Shown: positions 24,721 to 34,051, counted from the first letter of the stretch. The stretch: 64,000 nucleotides of DNA from JAIRMO01 sp046533115 (GCF_046533115.1 NZ_JAJQRC010000009.1:35465-99464); one strand, 5' to 3'. A program made the numbers and translations. Notes: generated from the letters alone by a model not told the origin.

Positions 24721-25968
24721 TTGATCAAATTTCCAACTTTAGCTATACTCCGTTACCGGGCAAAAAAAAGCGCCCACCTCTGTTTTCTATGCCTGTTCTT
24801 TACCCCCTTTATGGCGGGGGCCCTGGATCCCGCCCTGGACGCCCCGGATATCGGCTCCCGGGCCGCGGTGGTATTGGACGCCTTGACAGGAACCGTCCTC
24901 TACGCGAAAAACGGGGACGAGGAGATTCCCCCCGCGTCCCTTACCAAACTGATGACCATCCACCTGGTCCTGCGGGAGGCCGCCGCCCGGGGGATCTCCC
25001 TGGAGGAGGTCCGGGAGCTGCCCCGGGAAAGCTGGGCCGTGAACCAGCCCCCCCGGTCAAGCCTTATGTTTATCGGGCCGGGACAGCGGGCAAGCATCCG
25101 GGATCTGCTCCTGGGGCTGGCGGTCCCTTCGGGGAACGATGCCGCCGTGGCGGCGGCCCTCCTCTTTTTTCCCTCGGTGGAAGAATTTATCCGGGAGATG
25201 AACCGGGAGGCGCTTCTTCTGGGGCTGACAAAAACCCGTTTTACCGAACCTTCGGGGATATCCGAATACAACATCACCACCGCCCGGGAATTTGCCCTGT
25301 TCTGCCGGGAATACCTCCGGATGCACCCGGAAACCCTGGCGGAACTCCATTCGGTACGGGAATTTGCCTACCCAAAACCGACCAATGTGGGGGAGTCCTT
25401 CCGGGACCGGCCCAATACCATAATCCAGCGTAACCACAATGCCCTGCTGGACCGGGTCGAAGGGGTGGACGGCCTTAAAACAGGGTACATCGACGAGGCG
25501 GGTTACCATATCGCCCTGACCGCGGAACGGAGGGGAACCCGTTTTATCGCGGTGATCCTGGGGGCCCCCGCCGCATACGGCGGAGACCGGATCCGGAACA
25601 CCGACGGGGAAAGCCTCCTCACCTGGGCCTTTACCCACTACAAAACCCTGCGACCCCCTTCTCCGGTCATTCCCCCGGCCCGGGTCTGGAAGGGCAAAGA
25701 AAACTCCCTGGAACTATACCCCGCCGAGGTTCTGGAATGTACCGCCCTGGTTGACCAGGGAGAGGGGCTCCACTGGGAAATCGAGCTACAAGACCCGGTG
25801 ATCGCCCCCATAGCGGCCGGCGCCCCCCTGGGAGAGCTTATCCTTTACGACAAGACCGGGGAACTCCGGCGTATCCCCCTCGCCGCCGCCTCGGAAATAG
25901 AACAGGGGGGCTTTTTCAAGCGCCTCTGGGATACCATCCGGCTCTTTTTCCGGGGGCTCTTTGCGTAA
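24721..25968 (+). CDS. D-alanyl-D-alanine carboxypeptidase (PBP5/DacF type)
   Basis: A 415-residue low-molecular-weight penicillin-binding protein. Signal region about 17-35 (SAHLCFLCLFFTPFMAGA). Active-site motifs: S73-L-T-K76, S137-G-N and K253-T-G. A C-terminal beta domain is followed by an amphipathic membrane anchor (GGFFKRLWDTIRLFFRGLFA). It trims the terminal D-Ala of peptidoglycan pentapeptides in the periplasm. The start is TTG at 24721, supported by GGGAGG 5-6 nt upstream. It is divergent from nagA. Confidence 0.92.
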   Translation: MIKFPTLAILRYRAKKSAHLCFLCLFFTPFMAGALDPALDAPDIGSRAAVVLDALTGTVLYAKNGDEEIPPASLTKLMTIHLVLREAAARGISLEEVRELPRESWAVNQPPRSSLMFIGPGQRASIRDLLLGLAVPSGNDAAVAAALLFFPSVEEFIREMNREALLLGLTKTRFTEPSGISEYNITTAREFALFCREYLRMHPETLAELHSVREFAYPKPTNVGESFRDRPNTIIQRNHNALLDRVEGVDGLKTGYIDEAGYHIALTAERRGTRFIAVILGAPAAYGGDRIRNTDGESLLTWAFTHYKTLRPPSPVIPPARVWKGKENSLELYPAEVLECTALVDQGEGLHWEIELQDPVIAPIAAGAPLGELILYDKTGELRRIPLAAASEIEQGGFFKRLWDTIRLFFRGLFA

Positions 25969-26057
25969 GGGCGCCGGGTAAATTTGAAGGCCCGCGGGAG
26001 CCGGAGCCCCGGCGGACGGATGCTTTTGCCAGGTTCTGACCGGTACACTGGCCTCGC

Positions 26058-27014
26058 CTACGAATCATGAGCCTTCGCGGTCAGTCCGGTACATACTACA
26101 GGAACCTTTTCTTCGAGCACTTTTTTTGTGATCTGGAACAATCTTTGCATCCGGGCCTGTGGAAGCAAATCCGTTTCCATATATTCCCACGCTATACCCA
26201 GGCTCCGGTACTTGCTTTTACACATATTATTGAAGGCGCACAGCTCCCACCGGTTGATCACATCCCGGTAAGTATCTACGATATTCGCGAGGGACAGAAT
26301 ATTTTCTTCCGAATCCGTGGCAGAGGGTATGACCGGAGTACGAATCCATACTTCCCCGGTGTATTCACTGTTTCTTTTTTTTTGGGCTATACAAGCAAGA
26401 TTCTGCAATATAAATTCATTTCCGGCGCCGGTAAATTTTTTATGCAGATCCTTATCGGCAATCTTCAAATCGAACAGTATACAATCGAAGGGCAAAAATA
26501 TTGATTCAAAAAGTTCCGGTGTACAATATCCCGAGGTATCCAGGGCAACGTTGATGCCGATAGCATGAAGCCGTTCAGCCGCTTCGAGAATAAAAGGCCC
26601 CTGTAACGCCGCTTCCCCGCCGCTGAAGGTAACACCGCCATTAAAGGAATCGTAAAAATGTTTGTCCTTTAAAGCATATCCTACCAGTTCATCAATCGTC
26701 CATGCCCGGGCCGAAATTTGCAGGGCCTTTGAAGGACATCGTTTGGTACATATACCACAGCGGGTGCAACGGGCCCGGTCAATACCGAGGCCTGTTTCCG
26801 TAAACCCCAGAATGTTCCGGGGACATACCTTAATGCAGGTATGGCAGCCTATACATTTCCGCGCCTCCCATTTTATATAGGGTTTAGAGGGAATTCCCTC
26901 CGGATTATGACACCACCTGCACTGGAGAGGACAACCCTGAAAGAAAAAAGTTGTCCGCAAGCCTTCTCCGTCATGACTTGTCCCCCGGTGTGTATCAAAG
27001 ATCAGGGCTTCCAT
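26058..27014 (-). CDS. Glycyl-radical enzyme activating enzyme (radical SAM)
   Basis: A 318-residue PFL-activase-like protein. The radical-SAM cluster motif is C28-PLQ-C32-RW-C35. Two ferredoxin-type 4Fe-4S motifs follow (C54, C57, C60, C64 and C83, C86, C89, C93), the arrangement seen in activases of non-PFL glycyl-radical enzymes such as glycerol or choline lyase types. FSGGEAALQ is the SAM-binding GGE motif. It makes the glycyl radical on the enzyme encoded 2 bp upstream. Two-gene operon under the conserved promoter at 29336-29405. Confidence 0.95.
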   Translation of the reverse strand: MEALIFDTHRGTSHDGEGLRTTFFFQGCPLQCRWCHNPEGIPSKPYIKWEARKCIGCHTCIKVCPRNILGFTETGLGIDRARCTRCGICTKRCPSKALQISARAWTIDELVGYALKDKHFYDSFNGGVTFSGGEAALQGPFILEAAERLHAIGINVALDTSGYCTPELFESIFLPFDCILFDLKIADKDLHKKFTGAGNEFILQNLACIAQKKRNSEYTGEVWIRTPVIPSATDSEENILSLANIVDTYRDVINRWELCAFNNMCKSKYRSLGIAWEYMETDLLPQARMQRLFQITKKVLEEKVPVVCTGLTAKAHDS

Positions 27015-27016
27015 GG

Positions 27017-29278
27017 TTATATGGCTTCATAATTAACCCGGGCAACGAACTCTTCCTGAAATTTGCGATCCATGACGCAAAAATGGGCGGAATAACCGGT
27101 AACTTTGACAACCAAGCCCTTATGTACCGGATTTACCGGATCCTCCATGGCGGCTTTAAGCTTTTTCAGATCGATGATGTTAAGATTTATCTGTACCCCG
27201 CCCTGACCCATAAAGGCGGTAGAAAAGCGGTAGACAAATTCTCTGGGATTTTCTTTTCCATCAAAAAATTTTGGCTGCAGCTCAATCTGCAGGGAACCTC
27301 CCTGGAAACGCCTGAAATCGACTTTACACAGGGAATTCGCCGTTGCGGTAATCCCTTCGGTATTTCTTCCGTGCATGGGATTACAGCCATGGGCAAAGGG
27401 TTCGGCGGCAAAGCGTCCGTCATAGGTGGCCCCCTGCAGCTGTCCCGCATAGGTGTGGCCCATATACTGAAAAAGGGAAGGTCTGAAATGTCCTCCCTTT
27501 ATATTTCGTTTCAGTTCCATTATATCCACAATCCGGTTGGCGACCCGGGCGTATAGGGCGTCGACTTCATCAAGATCATTGCCGAATTTTTGGGCGTTTA
27601 GCAGAAACTGCCGCATTTCCTCCGCTCCCTGCCAATCGTTAAGCCGGGCTTCCCGGACTTCTCTGAGGTTATACAGTTTCCGGTCAAACACTACTTCCTT
27701 CAGCGCCTGGAGACCGTCAACAACGTTGGGGACTCCCAGAACATTCACCGATGTATAGGTATTATTAACTCCCCTCGGACTGGTAACATCACAACCCTTC
27801 TCAATGGGGCCGTGCATACACAGGGACGTAACCATTTCCGGCCAAACCCGATCCTGCCATTCATATACCTTGTTTTTGAATTCAACCAGCATATCTATGG
27901 TCTTTTCCAGGTGCCGGTCATACAATTCCCACAGTTCCTCAAATTTGGTGATGTTGTTTTTGATTCCTTCTTCAACCGCCATATCGAGAGATTTGGTCAA
28001 TACCAGACAGTTCATGTCATGATCCGAATATTCCGAACCCACGGCGCAGTACCATTGGCAGCCACTGTATGCGACATTCCAGGCGTCATCATAGCTGTAT
28101 CCCGAATAGAGTTCGCTATCTCGAAGTATATCGTAATTAACCAGGGTCGGCGTTCCGCTGCCGTGCCGGGCCACCACCTCGCATCCATAGGCATAAAAAT
28201 CCTTATCCATGTCCGGATGCCACATAAGTCCCAAATGGTTGTACCCGCCGGTAATATCATAGGCTTCTATACCTATCCAGCTTACTTCGTTAGTCGCGTC
28301 GGTCCCATCCTTTAAGCGGCCTCCGAAGGCAAAATAATTGCCGCCGTATTTAAGATACATTTCGGCGATTAATTCTCTGGCTTCGGTTTTGGAAAGGATT
28401 CCCTTCTCAGTGTCCCGGCGATAAAATTCGTCCAAAAGAAGATCGAGCCTGCCGTAACCGTTTCCGTGCCCGTTAAGACGCTCCACTACTTGAAAAAAAT
28501 AGATCCACTGTACCGCCTGTTCAAAGGTCTGGGGAGCGCCTTCGCTGAGGGCCCTGCAGTTGGCCGCGACCCGCTCAAACCGGGCCTTGCGTTCCCCGTC
28601 CTTTTCATTTTGGGCCAAAGCCAGCGCTTTATCCGCATGACGGGCGACAAAACGAATAATTGCCCCCACCACCAGTTCCTGGGCGGAAAGATAATCCGCC
28701 CGCCGCTTCGCGCCGTATCCGGCCTGGGTCTCCTTGCTTTTCCGTACCTTGTCCAAAAGCCCTGTCCAGCCGAGTTTTAGTCCGATGGAAAGATCCGGAC
28801 AGGTATGGGCCAAACTCATGCCGCCGGCCCCTACCTGGCGCAGCTTCTCGCCCAGTTCATATACTACGTCCGGGTACTTGTACAGTCTGGCTTCGTCCAA
28901 CTGCCAGTGAAACTCGCCGACAATGGTTTCGTCAGGGTACACTTCAGCCGGGCTATGATCCAAAAAGAAGGCGTAATCCTTGGCCCAATTCAGGGCGCTA
29001 TATTCAAACCCTTCGAGTTTTGAGGGCATTTGAGCCGCAAAGGGGAAATCTCCCCCCACATCAACCCGGCAATTATGGTCTCCAATATTTATCCGCTGGG
29101 ATGCGCTGACCGCCATTTCACCGGTGGCGGGTGAAAAAGCGGCGGAGTGGCCCGACCAGTGGTAAACCAGAAATTCCGCGTTATCCGCATAAAGATTTCT
29201 CCGCCCCGAAACAGCTAAATCGGTACTCCGCTTCGTAAGCCGGACAATCCGTTCTGAAGGTTCAAGTTTTACTGCCAT
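27017..29278 (-). CDS. Glycyl-radical enzyme of the PFL superfamily, unknown substrate
   Basis: About 753 residues with a PFL-type domain: AHTCPDLSIGLKLGWTGLL (about 158-176), GHGNGYGRLDLLLDEFY and NPMHGRNTEGITATANSL are typical GRE landmarks. The radical site is VTGYSAHF with Gly729 (counted from the first ATG, at 29281). The active-site loop is SGCQWYCAVGSEY with Cys408; dehydratase-type GREs have GCVE with a catalytic Glu, and PFL has a CC pair, so this loop fits neither. The substrate is unknown; co-regulation with an Rbs-type sugar importer suggests a sugar- or polyol-derived compound. Two ATGs lie in tandem; GGAGG is best spaced for the second (29278). Confidence 0.88.
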   Translation of the reverse strand: MAVKLEPSERIVRLTKRSTDLAVSGRRNLYADNAEFLVYHWSGHSAAFSPATGEMAVSASQRINIGDHNCRVDVGGDFPFAAQMPSKLEGFEYSALNWAKDYAFFLDHSPAEVYPDETIVGEFHWQLDEARLYKYPDVVYELGEKLRQVGAGGMSLAHTCPDLSIGLKLGWTGLLDKVRKSKETQAGYGAKRRADYLSAQELVVGAIIRFVARHADKALALAQNEKDGERKARFERVAANCRALSEGAPQTFEQAVQWIYFFQVVERLNGHGNGYGRLDLLLDEFYRRDTEKGILSKTEARELIAEMYLKYGGNYFAFGGRLKDGTDATNEVSWIGIEAYDITGGYNHLGLMWHPDMDKDFYAYGCEVVARHGSGTPTLVNYDILRDSELYSGYSYDDAWNVAYSGCQWYCAVGSEYSDHDMNCLVLTKSLDMAVEEGIKNNITKFEELWELYDRHLEKTIDMLVEFKNKVYEWQDRVWPEMVTSLCMHGPIEKGCDVTSPRGVNNTYTSVNVLGVPNVVDGLQALKEVVFDRKLYNLREVREARLNDWQGAEEMRQFLLNAQKFGNDLDEVDALYARVANRIVDIMELKRNIKGGHFRPSLFQYMGHTYAGQLQGATYDGRFAAEPFAHGCNPMHGRNTEGITATANSLCKVDFRRFQGGSLQIELQPKFFDGKENPREFVYRFSTAFMGQGGVQINLNIIDLKKLKAAMEDPVNPVHKGLVVKVTGYSAHFCVMDRKFQEEFVARVNYEAI

Positions 29279-29335
29279 CATACTCCTCCCGCATTAATAC
29301 AGGGTATCTCTTAAAATCCTACAAATACTGTATAA

Positions 29336-29405
29336 AATATAAATTGTCTTCTGTTTTTGTACAGTTCCAAATATATCTTTAAAGTTACCGATTATGACTT
29401 TTTGG
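29336..29405 (-). promoter_or_regulatory. AraC-type operator plus promoter, copy 1 (GRE operon)
   Basis: Minus-strand promoter CTGTAC (29364-29359), 17-bp spacer, TATATT (29341-29336). Directly upstream (29405-29365) lies a block shared with two other sites, containing AAAAAGTCATAATCGG and TTTAAAGA. The operator abutting the -35 is the class II activator layout. Predicted start near 29329, about 50 nt before the GRE start. Confidence 0.8.
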
Positions 29406-29460
29406 CATGACCCCGGGAGCCGTTAATTCACGAACAAGATTAACACCCCGGTACAAACCA

Positions 29461-30423
29461 TTATGCGCTTCGAAGCTGACGGATACAATCTATACCGACG
29501 GCGATGATGATAACGAGGCCGATGATAACCATCTGATAGTATGAGGAAACCCCCAGCAGATTCATGCCGTTGCGGATACACTGCATTACCAGGACCCCGA
29601 TAAGGGTACCCCAGATATTGCCCCGGCCTCCGGCCATGGAGATGCCCCCGATGGCGGCGGCGGCAATGGCGTCGGTTTCGGAACCGCTGGCCACCAGGGC
29701 GGTGGTACCATTCATCCTCCCGGCGATGATGATCCCCGCCACGCCGCAGAGGAGTCCGCTCAGGGTGTAGATGGCGCATTTAACGAGCTTCACGTTGATC
29801 CCCGAAAGCCGGGCCGCCATCACGTTCCCCCCTATGGAATAGGTGTACAGCCCGAACCTGGTGTGTTTAAACAGGAACCACGACAGAATGTAAAGCCCCA
29901 GAACCGCCAGGACCGCCACCGGCACTATGCCAAGGTATTTCTGACCCAGAAAATTGATGCTGTCGGGAAGGCCGTAGATGGCCGCCGCATTGGTCCACTC
30001 ATAGGCAAGACCTCTGAAGATAGTCATGGTACCCAAAGTCACCACGAAGGGCGGCATATTGATAAGAGAGACCAGGAGCCCGTTCATTAGTCCCGCTATG
30101 AGGCCAAAACCCAGACAAATGAAGATCCCCGCCATACCGGGGAAACCCAGCTTAACCACAAACTGCCCCATCATGGACGAGGAAAGGGCAACCACGGCGC
30201 CCACCGACAGGTCGATGCCGCCGGAGATAATAACGAAGGTTTCGCAGATGGCCAGAACGCCGATAATCGACGCCTGAAGGCAAATATTGATAAGATTTTT
30301 TGTCGAGAAGAAATTTTTAGACACAATGCCCAGGATAATAATCAGGAGGAGCAGCGCCGTGGCCGCGGTAAGTTGGCTTGAATTATTGCCGATAAAGGTT
30401 TGCACTTTCTTCTTTGAAAACAT
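29461..30423 (-). CDS. Sugar ABC transporter permease, RbsC type
   Basis: A 320-residue BPD_transp_2 permease with eight to ten helices. GGIDLSVGAVVALSS and GRMNGTTALVASGSETDAIAAA-AIGG-type segments are characteristic of ribose/xylose/galactofuranose importers. Its ATG overlaps the stop of the ATPase gene by one base (TAATG). It is the third gene of binding protein-ATPase-permease in the AraC-linked regulon. The gene ends 56 bp before copy 1 of the operator. Confidence 0.95.
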   Translation of the reverse strand: MFSKKKVQTFIGNNSSQLTAATALLLLIIILGIVSKNFFSTKNLINICLQASIIGVLAICETFVIISGGIDLSVGAVVALSSSMMGQFVVKLGFPGMAGIFICLGFGLIAGLMNGLLVSLINMPPFVVTLGTMTIFRGLAYEWTNAAAIYGLPDSINFLGQKYLGIVPVAVLAVLGLYILSWFLFKHTRFGLYTYSIGGNVMAARLSGINVKLVKCAIYTLSGLLCGVAGIIIAGRMNGTTALVASGSETDAIAAAAIGGISMAGGRGNIWGTLIGVLVMQCIRNGMNLLGVSSYYQMVIIGLVIIIAVGIDCIRQLRSA

Positions 30424-31925
30424 TATATTCCTCCCGCCGCGAGGCGCAGTATTTTTTCCTGGGTCGCTTCCTGTCGTAAAAGTTCCCCGGTGATTTGGCC
30501 TTCATGCATCACCAGGATACGGTCGGACATGGCAATAAGCTCGGGCAGTTCGGAAGAGATCATGATGATCCCCGCTCCTTCCCTAACCATGTTGTTCATG
30601 AGCTGATAAACCTCGACTTTGGCCCCCACGTCTATGCCCCTGGTCGGCTCGTCGAATATGACGATACGGCTCCCTACGGCGAGCCACTTGGCCAGGACAA
30701 CTTTTTGCTGATTTCCTCCGGAAAGGTTCTGAACATACTGATGTATTGAGGGCGTCACAATACGCAGTTTCTTCACCAGCGTTTCGGGTACGGAAACCCG
30801 GCGCTTCTTACTGATAATTCCAAAACGGCTCATCCTGTCGGCGCTGGCCATTATGATGTTGTTCATCACGCTCATAACGAGGTTAAGTCCTTCGACCTTG
30901 CGGTCTTCCGGGGCAAGACCTATGCCCAGCCTAATAGCGTCCTTGGGCTGGCGTATGGACACCTTTTTCCCGAAGACCGTCAGCTTCTTTGAATCCACCT
31001 TGTCGATACCGAAGATGGCCTTTACCATCTCGGTACGCCCCGCGCCCACGAGGCCGCCGATACCGAGGATCTCCCCCGCATGGAGGGTTAGATTGATATT
31101 TTTGAGCGTCCCTTTGCGGGAAAGATCCTCGACCTTGAGGATCTCTTCCCCAATGGGAACTTCTTCCTTGGGGAATTTATCGATGATTTCACGGCCCACC
31201 ATCAATTTGACCAGAAGGTCAATATCGATTTTGTCGTCATTGATGGGCAAGGTATTGATATAGGCGCCGTCCCGCATGACCGTAACTTCGTCGCCGATAC
31301 GTCCTATCTCCTCAAGGCGGTGGCTGATAAACACAATGGCTACGCCCCGGGACTTGAGGATCTTCACCGCTTCAAAAAGCCGGTCTATCTCTTGTCCGGT
31401 CAGCACCGCCGTGGGTTCATCCAAAATGAGGATCTTGCACTCCGTGGAAATGGCCTTGGTGATCTCCACCATCTGCTGGGCGGCGACCCCCAGATTTCGT
31501 ACCACCGTATGAGGATCGATCTTCGCTCCTATCCGATCCAGGTATTCCGCGCTTTTGCGGTACATAGCGCGGCTGTTCATCACAAAGGACCCGCCGGTCA
31601 TTAGTTCTCTGCCAAGGAAGATATTTTTTGCTACATCCAGATCATTTATCAGATTGAATTCCTGGTAGACCGCGGAGATTCCTAATTGCCGGGCATGGAT
31701 AGGACTATCCAGTTTAACCGGTTTACCTTCCAGAAGGATCTCGCCCTCGTCGGGCACATAGGCGCCGGTGATGGTTTTGATAAGCGTTGACTTTCCCGCT
31801 CCGTTTTCACCCAGGAGTACGTGGACTTTTCCCTTCCGGAGGGTCAGCCTGGTCTTATTCAGGGCCAGCACACCGGGAAACCGTTTCGTAATATCCCGCA
31901 TCTCAAGGATAATGTCGTTTTCCAA
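30423..31925 (-). CDS. Sugar ABC transporter ATPase, RbsA type (two ABC domains)
   Basis: A 500-residue double ATPase. The first domain has GENGAGKST (Walker A) and LILDEPTAVL (Walker B); the second has the signature LSGGNQQKVVLAKWL and IFDEPTRGIDVG. The degenerate second Walker A is usual for this family. It powers uptake with the RbsC-type permease, overlapping by one base. It is separated from the binding-protein gene by 74 bp that contains a hairpin (31947-31992). Confidence 0.97.
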   Translation of the reverse strand: MENDIILEMRDITKRFPGVLALNKTRLTLRKGKVHVLLGENGAGKSTLIKTITGAYVPDEGEILLEGKPVKLDSPIHARQLGISAVYQEFNLINDLDVAKNIFLGRELMTGGSFVMNSRAMYRKSAEYLDRIGAKIDPHTVVRNLGVAAQQMVEITKAISTECKILILDEPTAVLTGQEIDRLFEAVKILKSRGVAIVFISHRLEEIGRIGDEVTVMRDGAYINTLPINDDKIDIDLLVKLMVGREIIDKFPKEEVPIGEEILKVEDLSRKGTLKNINLTLHAGEILGIGGLVGAGRTEMVKAIFGIDKVDSKKLTVFGKKVSIRQPKDAIRLGIGLAPEDRKVEGLNLVMSVMNNIIMASADRMSRFGIISKKRRVSVPETLVKKLRIVTPSIHQYVQNLSGGNQQKVVLAKWLAVGSRIVIFDEPTRGIDVGAKVEVYQLMNNMVREGAGIIMISSELPELIAMSDRILVMHEGQITGELLRQEATQEKILRLAAGGI

Positions 31926-31946
31926 TATGTTATACCATAATAATCT

Positions 31947-31992
31947 GAACAGCCCGCATCATACACCCAAAAAGACGGGACACGGGCTGTCC
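31947..31992 (-). terminator. Intercistronic hairpin between binding-protein and ATPase genes
   Basis: Ten-bp stem (GGACAGCCCG with CGGGCTGTTC, one G-U pair in RNA) lies just after the binding-protein stop. Such hairpins often give more binding-protein mRNA than transporter mRNA by attenuation or 3'-end protection. Confidence 0.55.
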
Positions 31993-31999
31993 GGAATTG

Positions 32000-32959
32000 T
32001 TACTTGTAGTTAGTATCTTTATAGGCCTGGGCATTGTCGCCGGTTACCATCTCGTAACCGGAATCGATAGTCTTCTGAACGGTCTTACCGTTCAAGGCAT
32101 CAACCGTGGCCTGCACCGCCAATCTTCCCATGTTGACGGGATTCTGGGCCACCGAAGCCTTGAAAATGGGATCTTTGGCGATCATGAGGTCGCAGGCCGC
32201 TTCGTATGCATCGTGCCCTACGACTATGATGTCCGACCGGCCGGCCTGCTTCAGAGCCTGGTAAGCCGCCAGGGCGCCGCCATCCCATGCCGCGAATACG
32301 GCATTAAAATCCACCTTGCCGTTCAGGAGATCTTCGATACCCCGCAGTGCCGTATCATCCACCCAGTCGGCGGCGATGGAGTTGACTACCTTTGCATTGG
32401 CGTTGGCCGTCTTGAGGGCGTTGACGAAACCTTCCTTACGGTCTTTACCGGTACCCTGGGCGACGATGCCGTCAACGGTGACCACCTTGGCATTGGCCCC
32501 CAGTTTTTCCGCGATGTATTGGGCCGCAGCTCCCGCAGAGACCAAATTGTTGGTGGAAACCGTGGCGGTGATGGGAACCCCGGTAACACCGTTATCAATG
32601 GCGATGACCGGCTTGCCGGCATCCATGAATTTTTTGACCGCCGGACCTACACCGACATCATCGCAGGGGGCAACGATGAGGGCGTCAACATCTTGGGTAA
32701 AGAAGTCCTCGATAACGGAGATCTGACCGGCCGCATCGTTTTCCTTGGCGGGTCCGAGTTCCCTGACCGTAACTTGCAATTCTTTGGCTGCGGACTGGAT
32801 CGATGCATTGAGTTGTACCCAGAAGGGGGTGGTCGACGATTTTGACGCATAGCCAATAGTAAAAGTACCGCCCCCCGACTGCTTTCCACCACCGGCAAAA
32901 GCCATTGAAACACCCACACTAAGGACGATGATCACCGTCAAAAAAATGCGCTTTTTCAT
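32000..32959 (-). CDS. Periplasmic sugar-binding protein, RbsB type
   Basis: A 319-residue Peripla_BP_4 protein with signal peptide MKKRIFLTVIIVLSVGVSMAFA cut before GGGKQ. There is no lipobox Cys. GYASKSSTTPFWVQL, VDALIVAPCD, VIAIDNGV and GKDRKEGFVNAL are typical of pentose/hexose binders. It is first in the ABC operon. GAGAGG lies 5 nt upstream of the ATG. The leader of about 130 nt starts at the conserved promoter copy 2. The sugar cannot be told from sequence. Confidence 0.95.
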   Translation of the reverse strand: MKKRIFLTVIIVLSVGVSMAFAGGGKQSGGGTFTIGYASKSSTTPFWVQLNASIQSAAKELQVTVRELGPAKENDAAGQISVIEDFFTQDVDALIVAPCDDVGVGPAVKKFMDAGKPVIAIDNGVTGVPITATVSTNNLVSAGAAAQYIAEKLGANAKVVTVDGIVAQGTGKDRKEGFVNALKTANANAKVVNSIAADWVDDTALRGIEDLLNGKVDFNAVFAAWDGGALAAYQALKQAGRSDIIVVGHDAYEAACDLMIAKDPIFKASVAQNPVNMGRLAVQATVDALNGKTVQKTIDSGYEMVTGDNAQAYKDTNYK

Positions 32960-33095
32960 ATTTTCCTCTCTTCCTCCAAAAAATATTTATACGGCCTACG
33001 GCCATAATCACCTGGCAAGACCTCGTAATTTTATCATAAAGCCTTTTTCAAAGCGCCTTATAATACCCCCATATTTTCTATCCAATACAGGTATC

Positions 33096-33165
33096 ATTAT
33101 AAATTAGTCCTGGTATTTGTACAGTTTCAAATATGTCTTTAAGGTTGCCGATTATGACTTTTACA
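33096..33165 (-). promoter_or_regulatory. AraC-type operator plus promoter, copy 2 (ABC importer operon)
   Basis: Minus-strand CTGTAC (33124-33119), 17-bp spacer, TATAAT (33101-33096); upstream block 33165-33125 contains AAAGTCATAATCGGCAACC. The block overlaps the last 9 codons, including the stop, of the regulator gene, so the regulator's C-terminal coding sequence doubles as operator. Confidence 0.8.
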
Positions 33166-33894
33166 ATATTCCGAAGGGGAACAGCCATACACCCTTTTAA
33201 ATACCCGGGAAAAGGCTTTTTCATCCTCATAAGAGATCATTTGGGATACGTCCGCTATAATGGCGCCGGACAATAATTCTTTTGCCGCTATCGCCATTTT
33301 TTTCTGGGTTACATATTTCATGGGGGTGGTCTTATAATGTTTTTTAAATAATCGGGTAAAATACGCCCGTTCCATACAGGCTATCTGTGCCAAATTTTCA
33401 ACAGTAATATGTTCCGTTGTATGCTGGGTAATATAACGAATTACTCTTACCAGACGAGAATCATATACTATGGTCGGACAATATACAGCCGCTATATATC
33501 GAACCAATATTCCGCAAAGTTCATCCAGGTTTTGAACGTCCCCAATATCACTGAAATACCGCATAGTATGGAGCAGAGATAGTTCGAGGGTATTTTGATT
33601 GATGGGGATCCGCAATAAATCATCCGTAATATCCGGCGCGATTTCGATATGAAAATAGATAACTTCCAAGGGATCCTTCGGATCATGCCATAAGGTATAC
33701 GAAGAAAAAGTCGGTAGTATATAGAGATTGCCGGCCAGAAGATCGGTGTCCTGGGTCGCGCTCAGATAATGGGCATTACCGCCCAAGATATAATAAAACC
33801 GGTGAAATGAAGCAATTTCGTCTTTCATTCCCCATTTTCTGGGACAAATAATGTACCCATACCCTAATTCATCAACAATAAGTTTACTAATCAT
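33139..33894 (-). CDS. AraC-family transcriptional activator
   Basis: A 251-residue regulator: N-terminal cupin-like sensor (about 1-140) and two C-terminal helix-turn-helix motifs (ITVENLAQIACMERAYFTRLFKKH and IIADVSQMISYEDEKAFSRVFKR) ending with the family YGCSPSEY. It probably controls its own gene, the ABC importer operon and the GRE operon, since all three share one operator/promoter module in the same orientation. The last codons (CKSHNRQP) coincide with the operator of the importer operon. Confidence 0.93.
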   Translation of the reverse strand: MISKLIVDELGYGYIICPRKWGMKDEIASFHRFYYILGGNAHYLSATQDTDLLAGNLYILPTFSSYTLWHDPKDPLEVIYFHIEIAPDITDDLLRIPINQNTLELSLLHTMRYFSDIGDVQNLDELCGILVRYIAAVYCPTIVYDSRLVRVIRYITQHTTEHITVENLAQIACMERAYFTRLFKKHYKTTPMKYVTQKKMAIAAKELLSGAIIADVSQMISYEDEKAFSRVFKRVYGCSPSEYCKSHNRQP

Positions 33895-33932
33895 TTTCAG
33901 GTCCGTTGTTTCCGATAAATAGCAACAGAACC

Positions 33933-34002
33933 AGTATAAATTGAAACCAGTAATTGTACAGCCTTGAAAATGGCATTAATGTTGCCGATTGTGACTTTTT
34001 GG
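33933..34002 (-). promoter_or_regulatory. AraC-type operator plus promoter, copy 3 (regulator gene)
   Basis: Minus-strand CTGTAC (33961-33956), 17-bp spacer, TATACT (33938-33933); upstream block 34002-33962 contains CCAAAAAGTCACAATCGG. Predicted start near 33926, about 32 nt before the regulator's ATG. It is the most divergent copy in its -35-proximal half. Confidence 0.78.
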
Positions 34003-34051
34003 TATAACTTCGGTACATACCGGTTATTACCCCGAACAGGCATAAACCGGA

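Noticed and set aside
31997..32845. 282-codon open frame antisense to the RbsB-type gene
   Set aside because: Shadow of a clear binding-protein gene; no domain and no start signal.
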